Shown: positions 1 to 9,538 of the stretch, one piece after another
How positions within the stretch are numbered: the first letter of the stretch is position 1
Layout of the letters: each line of letters begins with the position of its first letter
Origin: Cellulophaga sp. F20128
GTDB taxonomy: Bacteria > Bacteroidota > Bacteroidia > Flavobacteriales > Flavobacteriaceae
Direction of reading: 5' to 3'
Length of the DNA: 64,000 nt
NCBI RefSeq assembly: GCF_023015805.1
Contig: NZ_JALKBA010000009.1
Location: 104,517-168,516 of the forward strand
The notes under the pieces: generated by a model
Seen by the model: the letters and a program-made list of their open reading frames with translations, nothing else
The model's database searches: none
What the model was told of the DNA's origin: nothing
Translations under genes and position numbers: made by a program

Positions 1-1
1 T

Positions 2-661
2 ACATTAGAAGACCCAGAAATTAAAGCGCGCATGTCCCAATATGAAATGGCATTTCGAATGCAAACTTCTGTTCCTGAAATTATGGATACAGAGGGCGAG
101 CCAGAACATATATACGATATGTATGGTCCTGACAGCAAAATTCCTGGCACCTATGCAGCAAATTGCTTGTTGGCAAGGCGCTTGGTAGAAAAAGATGTGA
201 AATTTATTCAATTATACCATCAAGGCTGGGACCACCATGGAGGACTTCCAAATGGACTGCGTGAACAGTGTAAAGAAACCGATCAACCTACAGCAGCCCT
301 TATTAAAGACCTAAAACAACGTGGATTACTAGAGGACACATTAGTTATTTGGGGTGGCGAATTTGGAAGAACAAACTACTCCCAAGGAGCACTTTCTGCA
401 ACCAATTATGGAAGAGACCATCATCCAAAATGCTTTACTTTATTTATGGCTGGCGCTGGTATAAAAAAAGGAATCGTACATGGCGCAACTGATGAGTTTG
501 GATACAATATTGTAGAAAACCCTGTACATGTACATGATTTTCAAGCAACACTTATGCATTTAATGGGGGTTGATCATGAGCGATTAACCTATAAACATCA
601 AGGTCGTAGATTTAGATTGACTGATGTTAGTGGCCATGTAGTAAAAGATATTTTATCCTAA
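2..661 (+). CDS. DUF1501 family protein, 3' part (5' end outside window)
   Basis: The reading frame is open from the window edge, so this is only the C-terminal part; the first in-frame ATG at 32 is internal. The protein resembles the alkaline-phosphatase-like (sulfatase-fold) DUF1501 family, with features such as [17 protein letters not shown] and GRDHHPKCF. In that family genes sit beside planctomycete-type cytochrome c genes, and the next gene here is such a protein 20 bp downstream on the same strand. Role is unknown: the family is usually exported and of undetermined substrate. The C terminus appears complete. Confidence 0.85.
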   Translation, partial: TLEDPEIKARMSQYEMAFRMQTSVPEIMDTEGEPEHIYDMYGPDSKIPGTYAANCLLARRLVEKDVKFIQLYHQGWDHHGGLPNGLREQCKETDQPTAALIKDLKQRGLLEDTLVIWGGEFGRTNYSQGALSATNYGRDHHPKCFTLFMAGAGIKKGIVHGATDEFGYNIVENPVHVHDFQATLMHLMGVDHERLTYKHQGRRFRLTDVSGHVVKDILS

Positions 662-681
662 TTAAAAGAAACTGCAGTTAA

Positions 682-2058
682 ATGGAAGAAAATATTATCG
701 TTTTTCTAGGGCGCTTTCACCCTTTAATAGTTCATTTACCTATAGGATTTTTAATAATGGCAGCGCTACTTCAATTGTATGCCCTAAAAATTAAAAATAG
801 GTCACTAAACTTAGACCACACCATTGCATACACCTTGTTTTGGGGCACTTTAGCATCCCTAGGAGCCATTGTAATTGGTTGGCTGCTTTCATTGCAAGGT
901 GGGTATGATTCCAATTTATTGTTTTGGCATAAATGGGTTGGCATATTAGTTACGCTATTATCTCTTTTTGGATGGCTTTTAAAAACAGAGCGAATCCGAT
1001 TGCAAAAATCTGTTTTTTTTATAGTGCTTTTCTTTATCCTTGTATTAATCGGTGTCACTGGACATTTAGGAGGAAGTCTAACTCATGGAGAAACATACCT
1101 AACGCATTATGCTCCTTCATTTATTAAAAACATAATTGATGGCAAAAATGAGAAAAAAAACATTGGGCTTAGTGATATTGATACAGATTCCATAACAGTT
1201 TTCCCCCATATTATACAGCCCATCTTAGATTCCAAATGTGTTAGCTGCCATAGTGCCAGTAAAAAAGAAGGCGGGCTAGTTTTAACGAATCATAAGGGGC
1301 TTATGGAAGGAGGAGAACACGGATCTATTATTGATATAAAAACACCACTAAAAAGTATTCTCATTAATAGAGTAACCTTACCTCTATCTAACAAAAAATT
1401 TATGCCTCCAAGAGGAAATTCATTAACTTTTGGAGAAATTCAAATTCTAGAATGGTGGATGAAAGCTGGGGCCGATAGCCTTTTAAAATTTTCAGATAGC
1501 GATGTATTGGATCCTAAAATGATACATATTTTAGACCGGGATTATCAATTGGATTACCGTCCAAAGCCCTTTTATGAAAAAGTTAAGGTGCCGAAGATAA
1601 CTTCGGAAACATTACATACATTGCAAAAAAACAATTTTGGGGTGGACTTTATGGGCGAAGCCAGCAATATGATTTCTATTACTTTTAAGGAAAAATCGAT
1701 AAGCAATGAACAGATTTCGAAACTGCTCTTGGCAAAAAATCAAATTACGTGGCTCAATTTAAGCGCGTGTAATTTAAGCGACCAACAATTAAAACAAATA
1801 GCAAATTTAAAAAATTTAACACGATTGAATATAAATTCTAATCCCATTACCGACGAAGGTATTAAATCTATAACTCCCCTAAAAAACATAGCATCTCTAA
1901 ATGTATACAATACTAAAATATCCAATGTGAGCCTGCCCATTCTAACGAAACATAAGGCTTTAAAATCACTGTATGTTTGGAAAACTGGTATCACAACTAC
2001 AGCTATAGATGAATTATCTAAGGATTATCCAAAAATTAGTTCTATTTCAGAACAATAG
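682..2058 (+). CDS. Membrane protein with four TM helices, cytochrome c motif and leucine-rich repeats
   Basis: The 458-residue protein has four hydrophobic helices in roughly residues 5-150 (DUF2231-like, beginning HPLIVHLPIGF), then a soluble region with one heme-binding motif CVSCH near residues 186-190, as in planctomycete-type cytochrome c (PSCyt1) domains, then leucine-rich repeats from about 340 to the end (LTRLNINSNPITDEGI and similar). The heme region would face the periplasm. It lies 20 bp after the DUF1501 gene and is probably co-transcribed. Family architecture is recognised; an electron-transfer or sensing role is inference. Confidence 0.85.
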   Translation: MEENIIVFLGRFHPLIVHLPIGFLIMAALLQLYALKIKNRSLNLDHTIAYTLFWGTLASLGAIVIGWLLSLQGGYDSNLLFWHKWVGILVTLLSLFGWLLKTERIRLQKSVFFIVLFFILVLIGVTGHLGGSLTHGETYLTHYAPSFIKNIIDGKNEKKNIGLSDIDTDSITVFPHIIQPILDSKCVSCHSASKKEGGLVLTNHKGLMEGGEHGSIIDIKTPLKSILINRVTLPLSNKKFMPPRGNSLTFGEIQILEWWMKAGADSLLKFSDSDVLDPKMIHILDRDYQLDYRPKPFYEKVKVPKITSETLHTLQKNNFGVDFMGEASNMISITFKEKSISNEQISKLLLAKNQITWLNLSACNLSDQQLKQIANLKNLTRLNINSNPITDEGIKSITPLKNIASLNVYNTKISNVSLPILTKHKALKSLYVWKTGITTTAIDELSKDYPKISSISEQ

Positions 2059-2169
2059 AGTCTTTTAGCCTTAAGTATAAAAAGGGGGAATTTGCAATCG
2101 CTAGTAAGCACAAATAGAATGCAATTAAAAAATAGACCAAGCCTATCCAAGGTACCAAATTTCAATTGT

Positions 2170-3204
2170 TTACCTATTGGAATGCATTCGTAATCCTGCC
2201 ATTACCGGAAAATGATCGGATAATTTGATGTCATAATTTTTATGGGCAGTAATTTCAAACCTATGATCTGCTAAAATAAAATCGATACGCACTGGATAAT
2301 ACCTAAAATTATATGTCCGTCCGTAGGATGTCCCTTTTACTTCAAACGTATCTTGCAAGTCACCTTTTACCGTTCTATACACATTGGAGTATTGGTTATT
2401 ATTAAAATCGCCACATACAATGGTACTATAGGATACTGTAGACCGATGCTTTTCAATTAATTGCGCTTGCTCCTGTTGCTTTATAAAGGACTTTGTAATA
2501 CGACCATATAGTTTAGAAGATTCTTCATTAGAAATGGTATTTAGCTCTGGAACAACCTTTAAAGACTCTAAATGTAAATTATAGACCCTTAAGGTGTCCT
2601 TTTTGTATAAAATATCTGCATAACTAGTAATATTACTAGTATTCTTAAACGGAACTTCACCGGTACTTATTATTGGGTATTTCGAATAAATTGCCTGTAC
2701 CGATTTTTTAACTTTGAAGTCTGGCGCAATAAACTGATATTTAAAGTTCTTTTTTAGCTGATTGTTTCTCGTTCTACTATACTCTTGGAAACAAATAATA
2801 TCTGGATTTTCACTAATCACAAAATCTATAATCTGATCCCCAATTGTATTGTCCTTATTCCAGTTATTTACATTAAAACCTCTGGCATTATAACTCATAA
2901 TCTTTAGATCATCAGTAGGTATGTTATCTTCCTCTAATTGAAACTTTAAGAAAGAATCTAATAGAAAATAGCCAAAAATCAACACAATGGCCGAAAGAAC
3001 TAGTCTTTTATTTCTTCGTATTATCCAATACAAACAAAATAAAATATTGGCTAGTACCAACAAGGGCACAGAAAGACTAAAAATAGATAGAAACGGTATT
3101 GTTTTAACAGATACATAAGGTGCTAAAAAGGCCACACACAACAAGAAGGCAACAACGTAGTTAAAAACAAAAAGAACTTTATTTATAAACGAAATATTTT
3201 TCAC
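2170..3204 (-). CDS. Endonuclease/exonuclease/phosphatase family membrane protein
   Basis: The 344-residue protein has about three N-terminal membrane helices (residues 10-100), then an endonuclease/exonuclease/phosphatase fold: IMSYNARGFNV, CFQEYSR, CGDFNNNQ and LSDHFPV carry the usual Asn, Glu, Asp/Asn and His residues. The catalytic domain probably faces the periplasm. The start codon is GTG at 3204, overlapping the stop of the upstream rhomboid gene by 4 nt, so it is translationally coupled as the last gene of the mutL operon. Substrate (nucleic acid, phospholipid or other phosphodiester) cannot be told. Confidence 0.85.
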   Translation of the reverse strand: MKNISFINKVLFVFNYVVAFLLCVAFLAPYVSVKTIPFLSIFSLSVPLLVLANILFCLYWIIRRNKRLVLSAIVLIFGYFLLDSFLKFQLEEDNIPTDDLKIMSYNARGFNVNNWNKDNTIGDQIIDFVISENPDIICFQEYSRTRNNQLKKNFKYQFIAPDFKVKKSVQAIYSKYPIISTGEVPFKNTSNITSYADILYKKDTLRVYNLHLESLKVVPELNTISNEESSKLYGRITKSFIKQQEQAQLIEKHRSTVSYSTIVCGDFNNNQYSNVYRTVKGDLQDTFEVKGTSYGRTYNFRYYPVRIDFILADHRFEITAHKNYDIKLSDHFPVMAGLRMHSNR

Positions 3205-4073
3205 TGATCTCCCTTCCCTGCAATGAATAAAAAGTCCTTTTCTTCTTTGGTTAAACTCTCATAACCAGATTTACTAATTTTATCTAAAATGGCATCAATT
3301 TTATGCTGCTTTTCAGCCTTTTTGCGATCCGTTTTTCCAGACACATTAGATTTGGGTGTTTTGCTGCGATAAACTGTTTTCATAGGGGCTTTTTTCTCTT
3401 TGGTAAACAATTGAACAAGGCTATCTGTAAATGATCCAAATCCCGCACCAATATCTTTACCCTTTAGCAATTGTTTGGCATAAGCATAACCTAATACAGC
3501 ACCACCCAAATGCGCTAATATTCCTCCGACATTCTGACCTGTAGATAAACGGAATAAATCCATTAGCACTACGATTGCTCCAATATGCCACAGTTTTAAA
3601 TCTACGATTAAAACCCGCACTGTTTGGTTGGGTAAATAGGCGCATACAAAAATAAGTATAGCAGTTACACCGGCAGAAGCACCTATTAAGGCGGCATTAA
3701 TATCTATAAGTGCTGGAAATACATTGTAGCCTATCAGAAACAATAATCCGCCAGCTATAACTCCCAAAAAGTAAACATTTAGAAATCTTTTGCCGTTAAA
3801 TAAGTTTAAAAAGGTCTTTCCAAAAAAGTAAAGCATTAACATGTTCCAGAAAATATGTCCAAAGCCACTATGAAAAAAGGAATAGGTAATTAGTGACCAT
3901 GGTTGGGTAATAAAAGCGAAAAAGTCTTTGGGCAATTCAAACCAGGTTACTAGGCCGGGCCATCTAAAAAGTACTGTAACAATTGATGACACTAAAAAAA
4001 TAGCAACATTTACTGCTATTAATTTTTCAGCAACATTTAACCGTTGAAATTGATATTTTAAAGTTCCACTCAT
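3201..4073 (-). CDS. Rhomboid family intramembrane serine protease (second copy)
   Basis: The 290-residue protein has about six membrane helices with the rhomboid serine motif IGASAGVTA and the catalytic histidine in LAHLGGAVLGY. An N-terminal HSGFGHIFWNML segment matches the family HxxxHxxxN region. The C terminus beyond the last helix (about residues 215-290) is a basic cytoplasmic tail. It follows another rhomboid gene by 1 bp and overlaps the next gene by 4 nt. Two adjacent rhomboids after mutL probably reflect an old tandem duplication. Cleaves membrane proteins by family; the substrate is unknown. Confidence 0.92.
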   Translation of the reverse strand: MSGTLKYQFQRLNVAEKLIAVNVAIFLVSSIVTVLFRWPGLVTWFELPKDFFAFITQPWSLITYSFFHSGFGHIFWNMLMLYFFGKTFLNLFNGKRFLNVYFLGVIAGGLLFLIGYNVFPALIDINAALIGASAGVTAILIFVCAYLPNQTVRVLIVDLKLWHIGAIVVLMDLFRLSTGQNVGGILAHLGGAVLGYAYAKQLLKGKDIGAGFGSFTDSLVQLFTKEKKAPMKTVYRSKTPKSNVSGKTDRKKAEKQHKIDAILDKISKSGYESLTKEEKDFLFIAGKGDQ

Positions 4074-4074
4074 A

Positions 4075-4818
4075 CTAATTCCAACGATTATTATTAAACT
4101 GATTTTTTTTCCAATACCACATCATTATAAAGCCAAACAATGCACCACCCACGTGTGCAAAATGGGCTATACCCCCACCAAACAATGAATAACCTGTTAC
4201 TCCAGAAAATAAATCCAATCCAATTAAAACTGGAATAAAATATTTTGCTTTTATAGGAATTGGTAAAAATATCATCATTAATTCGGCATTCGGGAACGAC
4301 ATCCCAAAAGCGACCAAAACGCCATAAATGGCACCAGAAGCACCTACCGCCGGTGTGTTATATGCCCCCAAAAAGTTATCAATTGTACTTTTAGATGCCA
4401 TATTGTACCAATCTGGCATGTATTTCCCCTCAGAAATTACCCTTATAATTTGTTCCTTGGGAATGCCCGAATCTACTATGGCATTTAATCCTTCATTAAA
4501 ATAATAATAGTTAACTCCTGTGTGAATAAATGCTGCACCCAGACCTGCAGAAAAATAGAAAAATAAAAACTTTTTCTTTCCCCACATTTGTTCTAAGGGT
4601 GTTCCAAAGGCATACAAGGCATACATATTAAAAGCAATATGCATAAACCCGCCATGCATAAACATGTGAGACACAATTTGCCACAGCTGAAAATTTTCAT
4701 TTTTAGGAAACCACAATGAAAACCACTGGTACATTTGGTCGCCCATAGTTTGGGTAGCCAAGAAAAAAATCACATTTATTATGATTATATGTTTTACTGT
4801 ATCTGTTAATCTACCCAT
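4075..4818 (-). CDS. Rhomboid family intramembrane serine protease (first copy)
   Basis: This 247-residue polytopic membrane protein has the rhomboid nucleophile motif GASGAIYGV and the histidine of FAHVGGALFGF. HGGFMHIAFNMYAL is the conserved loop-helix segment with His and Asn. It starts directly after the mutL stop codon and ends 1 bp before the second rhomboid gene, so it is the third gene of a five-gene leftward operon. It has an extra loop of about 45 residues between helices (residues 110-150). Both catalytic residues are present. Confidence 0.92.
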   Translation of the reverse strand: MGRLTDTVKHIIIINVIFFLATQTMGDQMYQWFSLWFPKNENFQLWQIVSHMFMHGGFMHIAFNMYALYAFGTPLEQMWGKKKFLFFYFSAGLGAAFIHTGVNYYYFNEGLNAIVDSGIPKEQIIRVISEGKYMPDWYNMASKSTIDNFLGAYNTPAVGASGAIYGVLVAFGMSFPNAELMMIFLPIPIKAKYFIPVLIGLDLFSGVTGYSLFGGGIAHFAHVGGALFGFIMMWYWKKNQFNNNRWN

Positions 4819-6687
4819 TTATATAAACTTTTTATCAATATCATTCTCTGTAATGGTAATGTAAATTGGCTTGTTAAACGGACTTAAAATAGATTCCGTA
4901 CACGCAAATAAATCGTTTACCAGAGCAGCCTGTGATATAACATCTAATACATCCCCAGTTTTAACGGCTAATGATTTACACAGGGCCTTGCTTAACACAT
5001 CTGCCTGCGAAAATCCATCACCCCCAACATTCTGTTGACAATCTGCCATTAATTCATCAAAAATAGAAACAACTTCGGCTTCTGCTACCAACGGCGGCAC
5101 TCCATTTATCTCAACCATTGCAGTGCTTATTTCTCCAAAAACAAATCCCATAGTGCTTAAATTATCTTTTATTTCTTCAAGGATTGCTATTTCTGAGGAA
5201 GAAAATGACAGTTGAATAGGGAAAAGCAATTGCTGACTCACCCCTTCATTTAACGTAACACTTCTCAAAAATCTCTCATATAATACACGCTGGTGTGCCC
5301 TACCTTGGTCTATCACAACCATACCCGATTTTATAGTGGTAATAATATATTTTCGTCTCAGTTGAAACGTTATTGCCGCAGCATCTAAATTCCCTTTTTC
5401 ATCCTCAAAAATTGAACCTGTACTTACATCCGATTCAAAACTAAGGCCATCAAAATTTGGCATCCCACTTACTTCTGGCGTATTTTCCACATACAAACCT
5501 TCCCAACTTTGGGAGCTCTGTTTTTTATAGTTTGGTACCCCGCTATTTTGCCGAGATCTTGAGACATCTAATTTCTCATCTGCAAACGGATTAAACGAAG
5601 CATCGACCTCAACTTTAGGAATTACGGCACTTTTATTGCGATAATCATAAGGAGTTTCTAAATTATTGTCGTGTTCAAAATCCAATGTAGGGGCAACATT
5701 AAACTGACCCAAACTATGCTTTATGGTAGACCTTAAAATAGCGTATAAGGTTTGTTCATCATCAAATTTAATCTCCGTTTTAGTAGGGTGAATATTGATA
5801 TCTATTGATGCCGGATCTACGGCTAAGGTTAAAAAATAACCTGGGTGAGCACCAGGCTTTATCAAACCTTCAAAAGCAGCCAATACAGCATGATGCAAAT
5901 ACGGACTCTTAACAAACCTATTGTTTACAAAAAAATATTGCTCTCCCCTGCTCTTCTTAGCAAATTCTGGCTTTGTAATAAAACCAGAAATAGTAACCAC
6001 CTGTGTTTCTTCCTCTACAGGAACGAGTTTTTCATTGGTCTTTTTACCAAAAATATTTACAATACGGTGTCTAAAATTGGAACTTGGTAAATTAAACAAC
6101 TCATTTCCATTATTGTAATAGTGAAATGCTACGGCCGGATGCGCCAAGGACACTCTATGAAACTCGTCTGTTATATGACGTAATTCTACAGAATCGGACT
6201 TTAAAAAATTTCTTCGTGCCGGAATATTAAAGAACAAGTGCTTTACAGCAATAGAAGTACCTTTTGGAGTGACTACTACTTCTTGTGAAATAATGGTACT
6301 CCCTTCTATATGTATTGCTGTACCTACTTCTTCATCTTCCGTTTTTGTTTGCAGTTCTACATGGGCAATTGCCGCAATAGAAGCCAAGGCTTCTCCACGG
6401 AACCCTTTTGTATTTAAATTAAATAAATCTTCAGCACTTTGAATTTTAGAGGTAGCATGGCGTTCAAAACTTAAACGGGCATCTGTGGTACTCATACCAA
6501 CACCATTATCTACAACCTGTATCAATATTTTACCGCCGCCTTTTACAATTAACTTAATTCTTGTGGCTCCGGCATCTATTGCATTTTCTAGCAATTCTTT
6601 TACCACAGATGCTGGTCGCTGAACAACTTCGCCCGCTGCTATTTGATTGGCAACGTGATCTGGTAAAAGTTTAATAATATCTGCCAT
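4819..6687 (-). CDS. mutL: DNA mismatch repair protein MutL
   Basis: The 622-residue MutL has the N-terminal GHKL ATPase motifs (NAIDAGATRI, DNGVGM, GFRGEALASI), the transducer domain with FVNNRFVKS, and a C-terminal dimerisation region. It couples MutS mismatch recognition to strand removal. The C-terminal domain lacks an obvious DQHAxxER-type endonuclease motif (the matching segment reads DQGRAHQR), so nuclease activity should not be assumed. The start overlaps the stop of the upstream 94-residue gene (TAATG). The linker at about residues 340-430 is poorly conserved, as usual. Confidence 0.97.
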   Translation of the reverse strand: MADIIKLLPDHVANQIAAGEVVQRPASVVKELLENAIDAGATRIKLIVKGGGKILIQVVDNGVGMSTTDARLSFERHATSKIQSAEDLFNLNTKGFRGEALASIAAIAHVELQTKTEDEEVGTAIHIEGSTIISQEVVVTPKGTSIAVKHLFFNIPARRNFLKSDSVELRHITDEFHRVSLAHPAVAFHYYNNGNELFNLPSSNFRHRIVNIFGKKTNEKLVPVEEETQVVTISGFITKPEFAKKSRGEQYFFVNNRFVKSPYLHHAVLAAFEGLIKPGAHPGYFLTLAVDPASIDINIHPTKTEIKFDDEQTLYAILRSTIKHSLGQFNVAPTLDFEHDNNLETPYDYRNKSAVIPKVEVDASFNPFADEKLDVSRSRQNSGVPNYKKQSSQSWEGLYVENTPEVSGMPNFDGLSFESDVSTGSIFEDEKGNLDAAAITFQLRRKYIITTIKSGMVVIDQGRAHQRVLYERFLRSVTLNEGVSQQLLFPIQLSFSSSEIAILEEIKDNLSTMGFVFGEISTAMVEINGVPPLVAEAEVVSIFDELMADCQQNVGGDGFSQADVLSKALCKSLAVKTGDVLDVISQAALVNDLFACTESILSPFNKPIYITITENDIDKKFI

Positions 6688-6971
6688 TACTTTTTTATGG
6701 AGAATATTGATAGATCAAAATCTATTATATAAAGGAAAGCCAAAACCAAAATAGTTAAAATAATAACCATTCTAATCTTTACATTTTTATCACCTTTTTT
6801 TCGCAAATCAGAAATAGCATTTCCAAACTTGCCCTTTATTCCTTGCTTTGGGCCAACAGTAGAACGGTACTTATCTAATTTATGTTCAATTTTATACGGA
6901 TTTCCTTCCCCCTTATCATCAAAGTAACGAGGTGAATAATTATATGATTTGTTCTGACGTAATTTTCCCAT
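6687..6971 (-). CDS. Small membrane protein of unknown function, first gene of mutL operon
   Basis: The 94-residue protein has a charged N-terminal two thirds, including NYSPRYFDDKGEGNPYK, and one C-terminal membrane helix (about residues 66-85). Relatives in Flavobacteriaceae are sometimes labelled riboflavin synthase subunit beta, apparently because ribH lies next to them; nothing in this sequence supports that. Its stop overlaps the mutL start and a good promoter lies just upstream, so it is co-expressed with mutL. No known domain recognised. Confidence 0.8.
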   Translation of the reverse strand: MGKLRQNKSYNYSPRYFDDKGEGNPYKIEHKLDKYRSTVGPKQGIKGKFGNAISDLRKKGDKNVKIRMVIILTILVLAFLYIIDFDLSIFSIKK

Positions 6972-7000
6972 AATGCTAGAATACCAAAGGTACTTAAAAT

Positions 7001-7029
7001 CAAAAATAATAGCACAGATACTGTGCCAA
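7001..7029 (-). promoter_or_regulatory. Promoter of the mutL operon with a palindrome in the spacer
   Basis: On the minus strand a TTG (7029-7027) and TATTTTTG (7008-7001) are separated by 18 nt, matching the Bacteroidota sigma-A promoter. Transcription would begin about 25 nt before the start codon at 6971. The spacer contains the perfect inverted repeat GCACAGTATCTGTGC (7026-7012), positioned where a bound repressor would block RNA polymerase. The promoter call rests on consensus match; the operator is inference. Confidence 0.55.
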
Positions 7030-7080
7030 AATTTGTTAACAAGTCATTTCGTCAAGTTTAAAAAAAGAAATAGAAAAGTA

Positions 7081-7563
7081 CTAGTTACCTAAAGTTGCCA
7101 TTTTTATGGCGGCTATGGCCGCTTCAGCCCCTTTATTTCCATGAATTCCTCCACTTCTATCTATAGCTTGCTGCAGTGTATTGTCTGTTAACACACAAAA
7201 TATAACCGGGGTATCTGTTTGTACATTAAGGTCTTTAATGCCTTGTGCAGTTGCACTACAAACAAAATCAAAATGTTTTGTTTCTCCCTGAATTACACTT
7301 CCTATGGCTATAATGGCATCCACAGGTTGGGTAGCTATCATTTTTTTACTTCCGTGAATAAGCTCAAAACTACCAGGAACATTCCAACGAATAATGTTTT
7401 CTTTGAGAGCGCCACAATCTAGCAATGCAGCTAGCGCTCCATTAAAAAGTCCTTCTGTTATAGTTGTGTTCCATTCAGAAACAACAATCCCAAATCGAAT
7501 GTTTTTCGCATTTGGGATTGTTGCCTTATCGTAAGCCGATAAATTTTTAGTAGCCGTAGCCAT
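7081..7563 (-). CDS. ribH: 6,7-dimethyl-8-ribityllumazine synthase
   Basis: The 160-residue enzyme is the usual length for RibH. It condenses 5-amino-6-ribitylaminouracil with 3,4-dihydroxy-2-butanone 4-phosphate in riboflavin synthesis, in the cytoplasm, as a large oligomer. Seen motifs are VPGSFELIHGSKKM, IGSVIQGETKHFDFV (with the catalytic histidine) and GIHGNKGAEAA. It begins 5 bp after the TPR gene and is probably co-transcribed with it. The other rib genes are not in the window. Confidence 0.96.
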   Translation of the reverse strand: MATATKNLSAYDKATIPNAKNIRFGIVVSEWNTTITEGLFNGALAALLDCGALKENIIRWNVPGSFELIHGSKKMIATQPVDAIIAIGSVIQGETKHFDFVCSATAQGIKDLNVQTDTPVIFCVLTDNTLQQAIDRSGGIHGNKGAEAAIAAIKMATLGN

Positions 7564-7568
7564 ACTAT

Positions 7569-8333
7569 TTATTGTTTTGCTTTTCCTATGAACACATCAA
7601 TTGTTGAAGCTTCTTGCGAAGAAGGATAGTCATCCTTTATTCTTTGGAAGAATTTTAAAGCTTTTGCATTTTCACCTAATTCTAAAGCGGCAACACCAGC
7701 CTTATGTAAAAATCTAGGTGTTGTAAACCCGTTTTCGCCTTGTGAAATTGCTTTTTCATAATAACCCAAAGCATCTTTAGTCTGGTTCAATTGCATAAAT
7801 GCATCTCCAATACCTCCTTTAGCCAAAGCACCTAAAGTAACATTGTCTGAACTAAAATCTTCCAAATGATTTATGGCTTCTTGGTAGTTTTTCATATTTA
7901 AATACGCCATACCAGCAGAATAACTTGCCAAATTAGCCGTTTTCGTTCCTTTATACTCTTGTATGATGTCTAAAAAACCGTATTTACCTTCTGAACCGTT
8001 TAAGGCTAGATTGAATAAAGAATCTTTATTTACAGCCGCATTGTTCAATGCCTCATCAAAATATTGTTGTGGATAATACATTTCATTGTTTGCCGCTTCC
8101 GTCTTTGGATTTTGTACAAAACTAACATATGCCAAATACCCTAAAACACCAATAGCTATAACACCTATAACACCTAAAATGGCTTTTTGGTTACCTGCTA
8201 CCCATTCCTCCGTTTTGGATGCTCCTTCATCTAAAGTGTTAAAAACCTCAGCAGTTGTACTCTCCTGTTCCTGTAGTTCTACTTCCTCTTCTTTCGTCTT
8301 TGGTTTGTAACCGCGCTTTTTATATGTAGCCAT
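7569..8333 (-). CDS. TPR protein with one N-terminal membrane anchor (YfgM-like)
   Basis: The 254-residue protein has a charged cytoplasmic N terminus, one membrane helix at about residues 52-72, and a TPR-rich periplasmic part (ASYSAGMAYLNMKNYQEAI, GDAFMQLNQTKDALGYYEKAI). This matches the YfgM/ancillary SecYEG translocon type of tetratricopeptide protein, which assists periplasmic chaperones; that role is by family, not shown here. It heads a two-gene unit with ribH. A TATTTTTG -10-like box lies at 8361-8354 on the minus strand, without a clear -33 TTG. Confidence 0.85.
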   Translation of the reverse strand: MATYKKRGYKPKTKEEEVELQEQESTTAEVFNTLDEGASKTEEWVAGNQKAILGVIGVIAIGVLGYLAYVSFVQNPKTEAANNEMYYPQQYFDEALNNAAVNKDSLFNLALNGSEGKYGFLDIIQEYKGTKTANLASYSAGMAYLNMKNYQEAINHLEDFSSDNVTLGALAKGGIGDAFMQLNQTKDALGYYEKAISQGENGFTTPRFLHKAGVAALELGENAKALKFFQRIKDDYPSSQEASTIDVFIGKAKQ

Positions 8334-8457
8334 AGTTCATTTTATTAATCGCGCAAAAATAAAGTTTTTATTGAAATTTAAAACCTTATTTATTCGTTAT
8401 TTTTCAATAATTTGCGTCTTCTCTTAAATTTCAAAAATAAAACCTGCTATAAACCGA

Positions 8458-9537
8458 ATGTTTCTAAAGAAATTATCACTTTTAAATTACAAAAATTTTG
8501 ATTCACAAGAATTTGATTTCGACGCTAAAATAAACTGTATTGTCGGGAATAACGGCATAGGAAAAACCAATATTCTAGATGCTATTTACCACCTTTCTTT
8601 TGGCAAAAGTTACTTTAATCCCATAGCGACTCAAAACATAAAACACGGCGAAGATTTTTTCGTCGTAGAGGGGCATTTTCAAAAAGAAGATAGGGATGAA
8701 AAAGTTGTGTGCAGCCTAAAAAGAGGAATGAAAAAAATAATTAAGCGAAATGGCAAAGCTTATGACAAATTTTCTGATCATATTGGTTTTTTACCTTTGG
8801 TTATTATTTCTCCTGCAGATAGAGATCTTATTTTAGAAGGGAGTGACACCCGAAGGAAATTTATTGACGGAGTCATTTCACAATCTAACAAAGGATACCT
8901 ACAAGCGCTATTAAAGTACAACAAAGTATTGCTACAGCGAAATTCACTATTAAAATATTTTGCCCTTAACCATACCTTTGACAAGACCACTTTAAGTGTG
9001 TACAATGAGCAATTGCAGGAATACGGGAGTATTATTCACAAAGAACGGCTTGCCTTCTTAGAAACGTTTATTCCAATTTTTAAAGAGCAATACACGGCCA
9101 TTTCTGACGCCAAGGAAGAGGTAGGCATTACCTACAATAGCACCTTATTAGAAAAAAATATGCTGCAACTCCTAGAAGAAAGTTTAGACAAGGATAGGGC
9201 TGTACAATACACAAGTGTAGGAACGCACAAAGATGACTTATCGTTTGAAATTGATGAATACCCCGTTAAAAAGTTTGGTAGTCAAGGACAGCAGAAATCT
9301 TTTTTAATAGCCTTAAAGCTTGCCCAATTTAACTTTATTAAAGCACAGGCAAAAACCACACCCATTCTACTTTTAGATGATATTTTTGATAAATTAGACG
9401 AAAACAGGGTCTCACAAATTGTATCTTTAGTAGATAATGAGAATTACGGTCAGATATTTATTAGCGATACCCACGCAGACCGAACTGAAAACATTGTAAA
9501 AAACATACATCAGACTTATAAAATATTCAAATTATAA
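8458..9537 (+). CDS. recF: DNA replication and repair protein RecF
   Basis: The 359-residue RecF is an SMC-like ATPase that loads RecA at gaps together with RecO and RecR. The Walker A motif is GNNGIGKTN near residue 30, the ABC signature SQGQQKS near residue 278, and the Walker B region [12 protein letters not shown] near residue 305. Length is normal for the family. It is divergent from the TPR gene and is followed 1 bp later by a lipoprotein gene and then a DUF721 gene, an order common in Flavobacteriia. Confidence 0.96.
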   Translation: MFLKKLSLLNYKNFDSQEFDFDAKINCIVGNNGIGKTNILDAIYHLSFGKSYFNPIATQNIKHGEDFFVVEGHFQKEDRDEKVVCSLKRGMKKIIKRNGKAYDKFSDHIGFLPLVIISPADRDLILEGSDTRRKFIDGVISQSNKGYLQALLKYNKVLLQRNSLLKYFALNHTFDKTTLSVYNEQLQEYGSIIHKERLAFLETFIPIFKEQYTAISDAKEEVGITYNSTLLEKNMLQLLEESLDKDRAVQYTSVGTHKDDLSFEIDEYPVKKFGSQGQQKSFLIALKLAQFNFIKAQAKTTPILLLDDIFDKLDENRVSQIVSLVDNENYGQIFISDTHADRTENIVKNIHQTYKIFKL

Positions 9538-9538
9538 A

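Noticed and set aside
6687..6971. Riboflavin synthase subunit beta as a name for the 94-residue protein
   Set aside because: The true lumazine synthase is the separate gene at 7081-7563; this protein has a single membrane helix and no enzyme motif.
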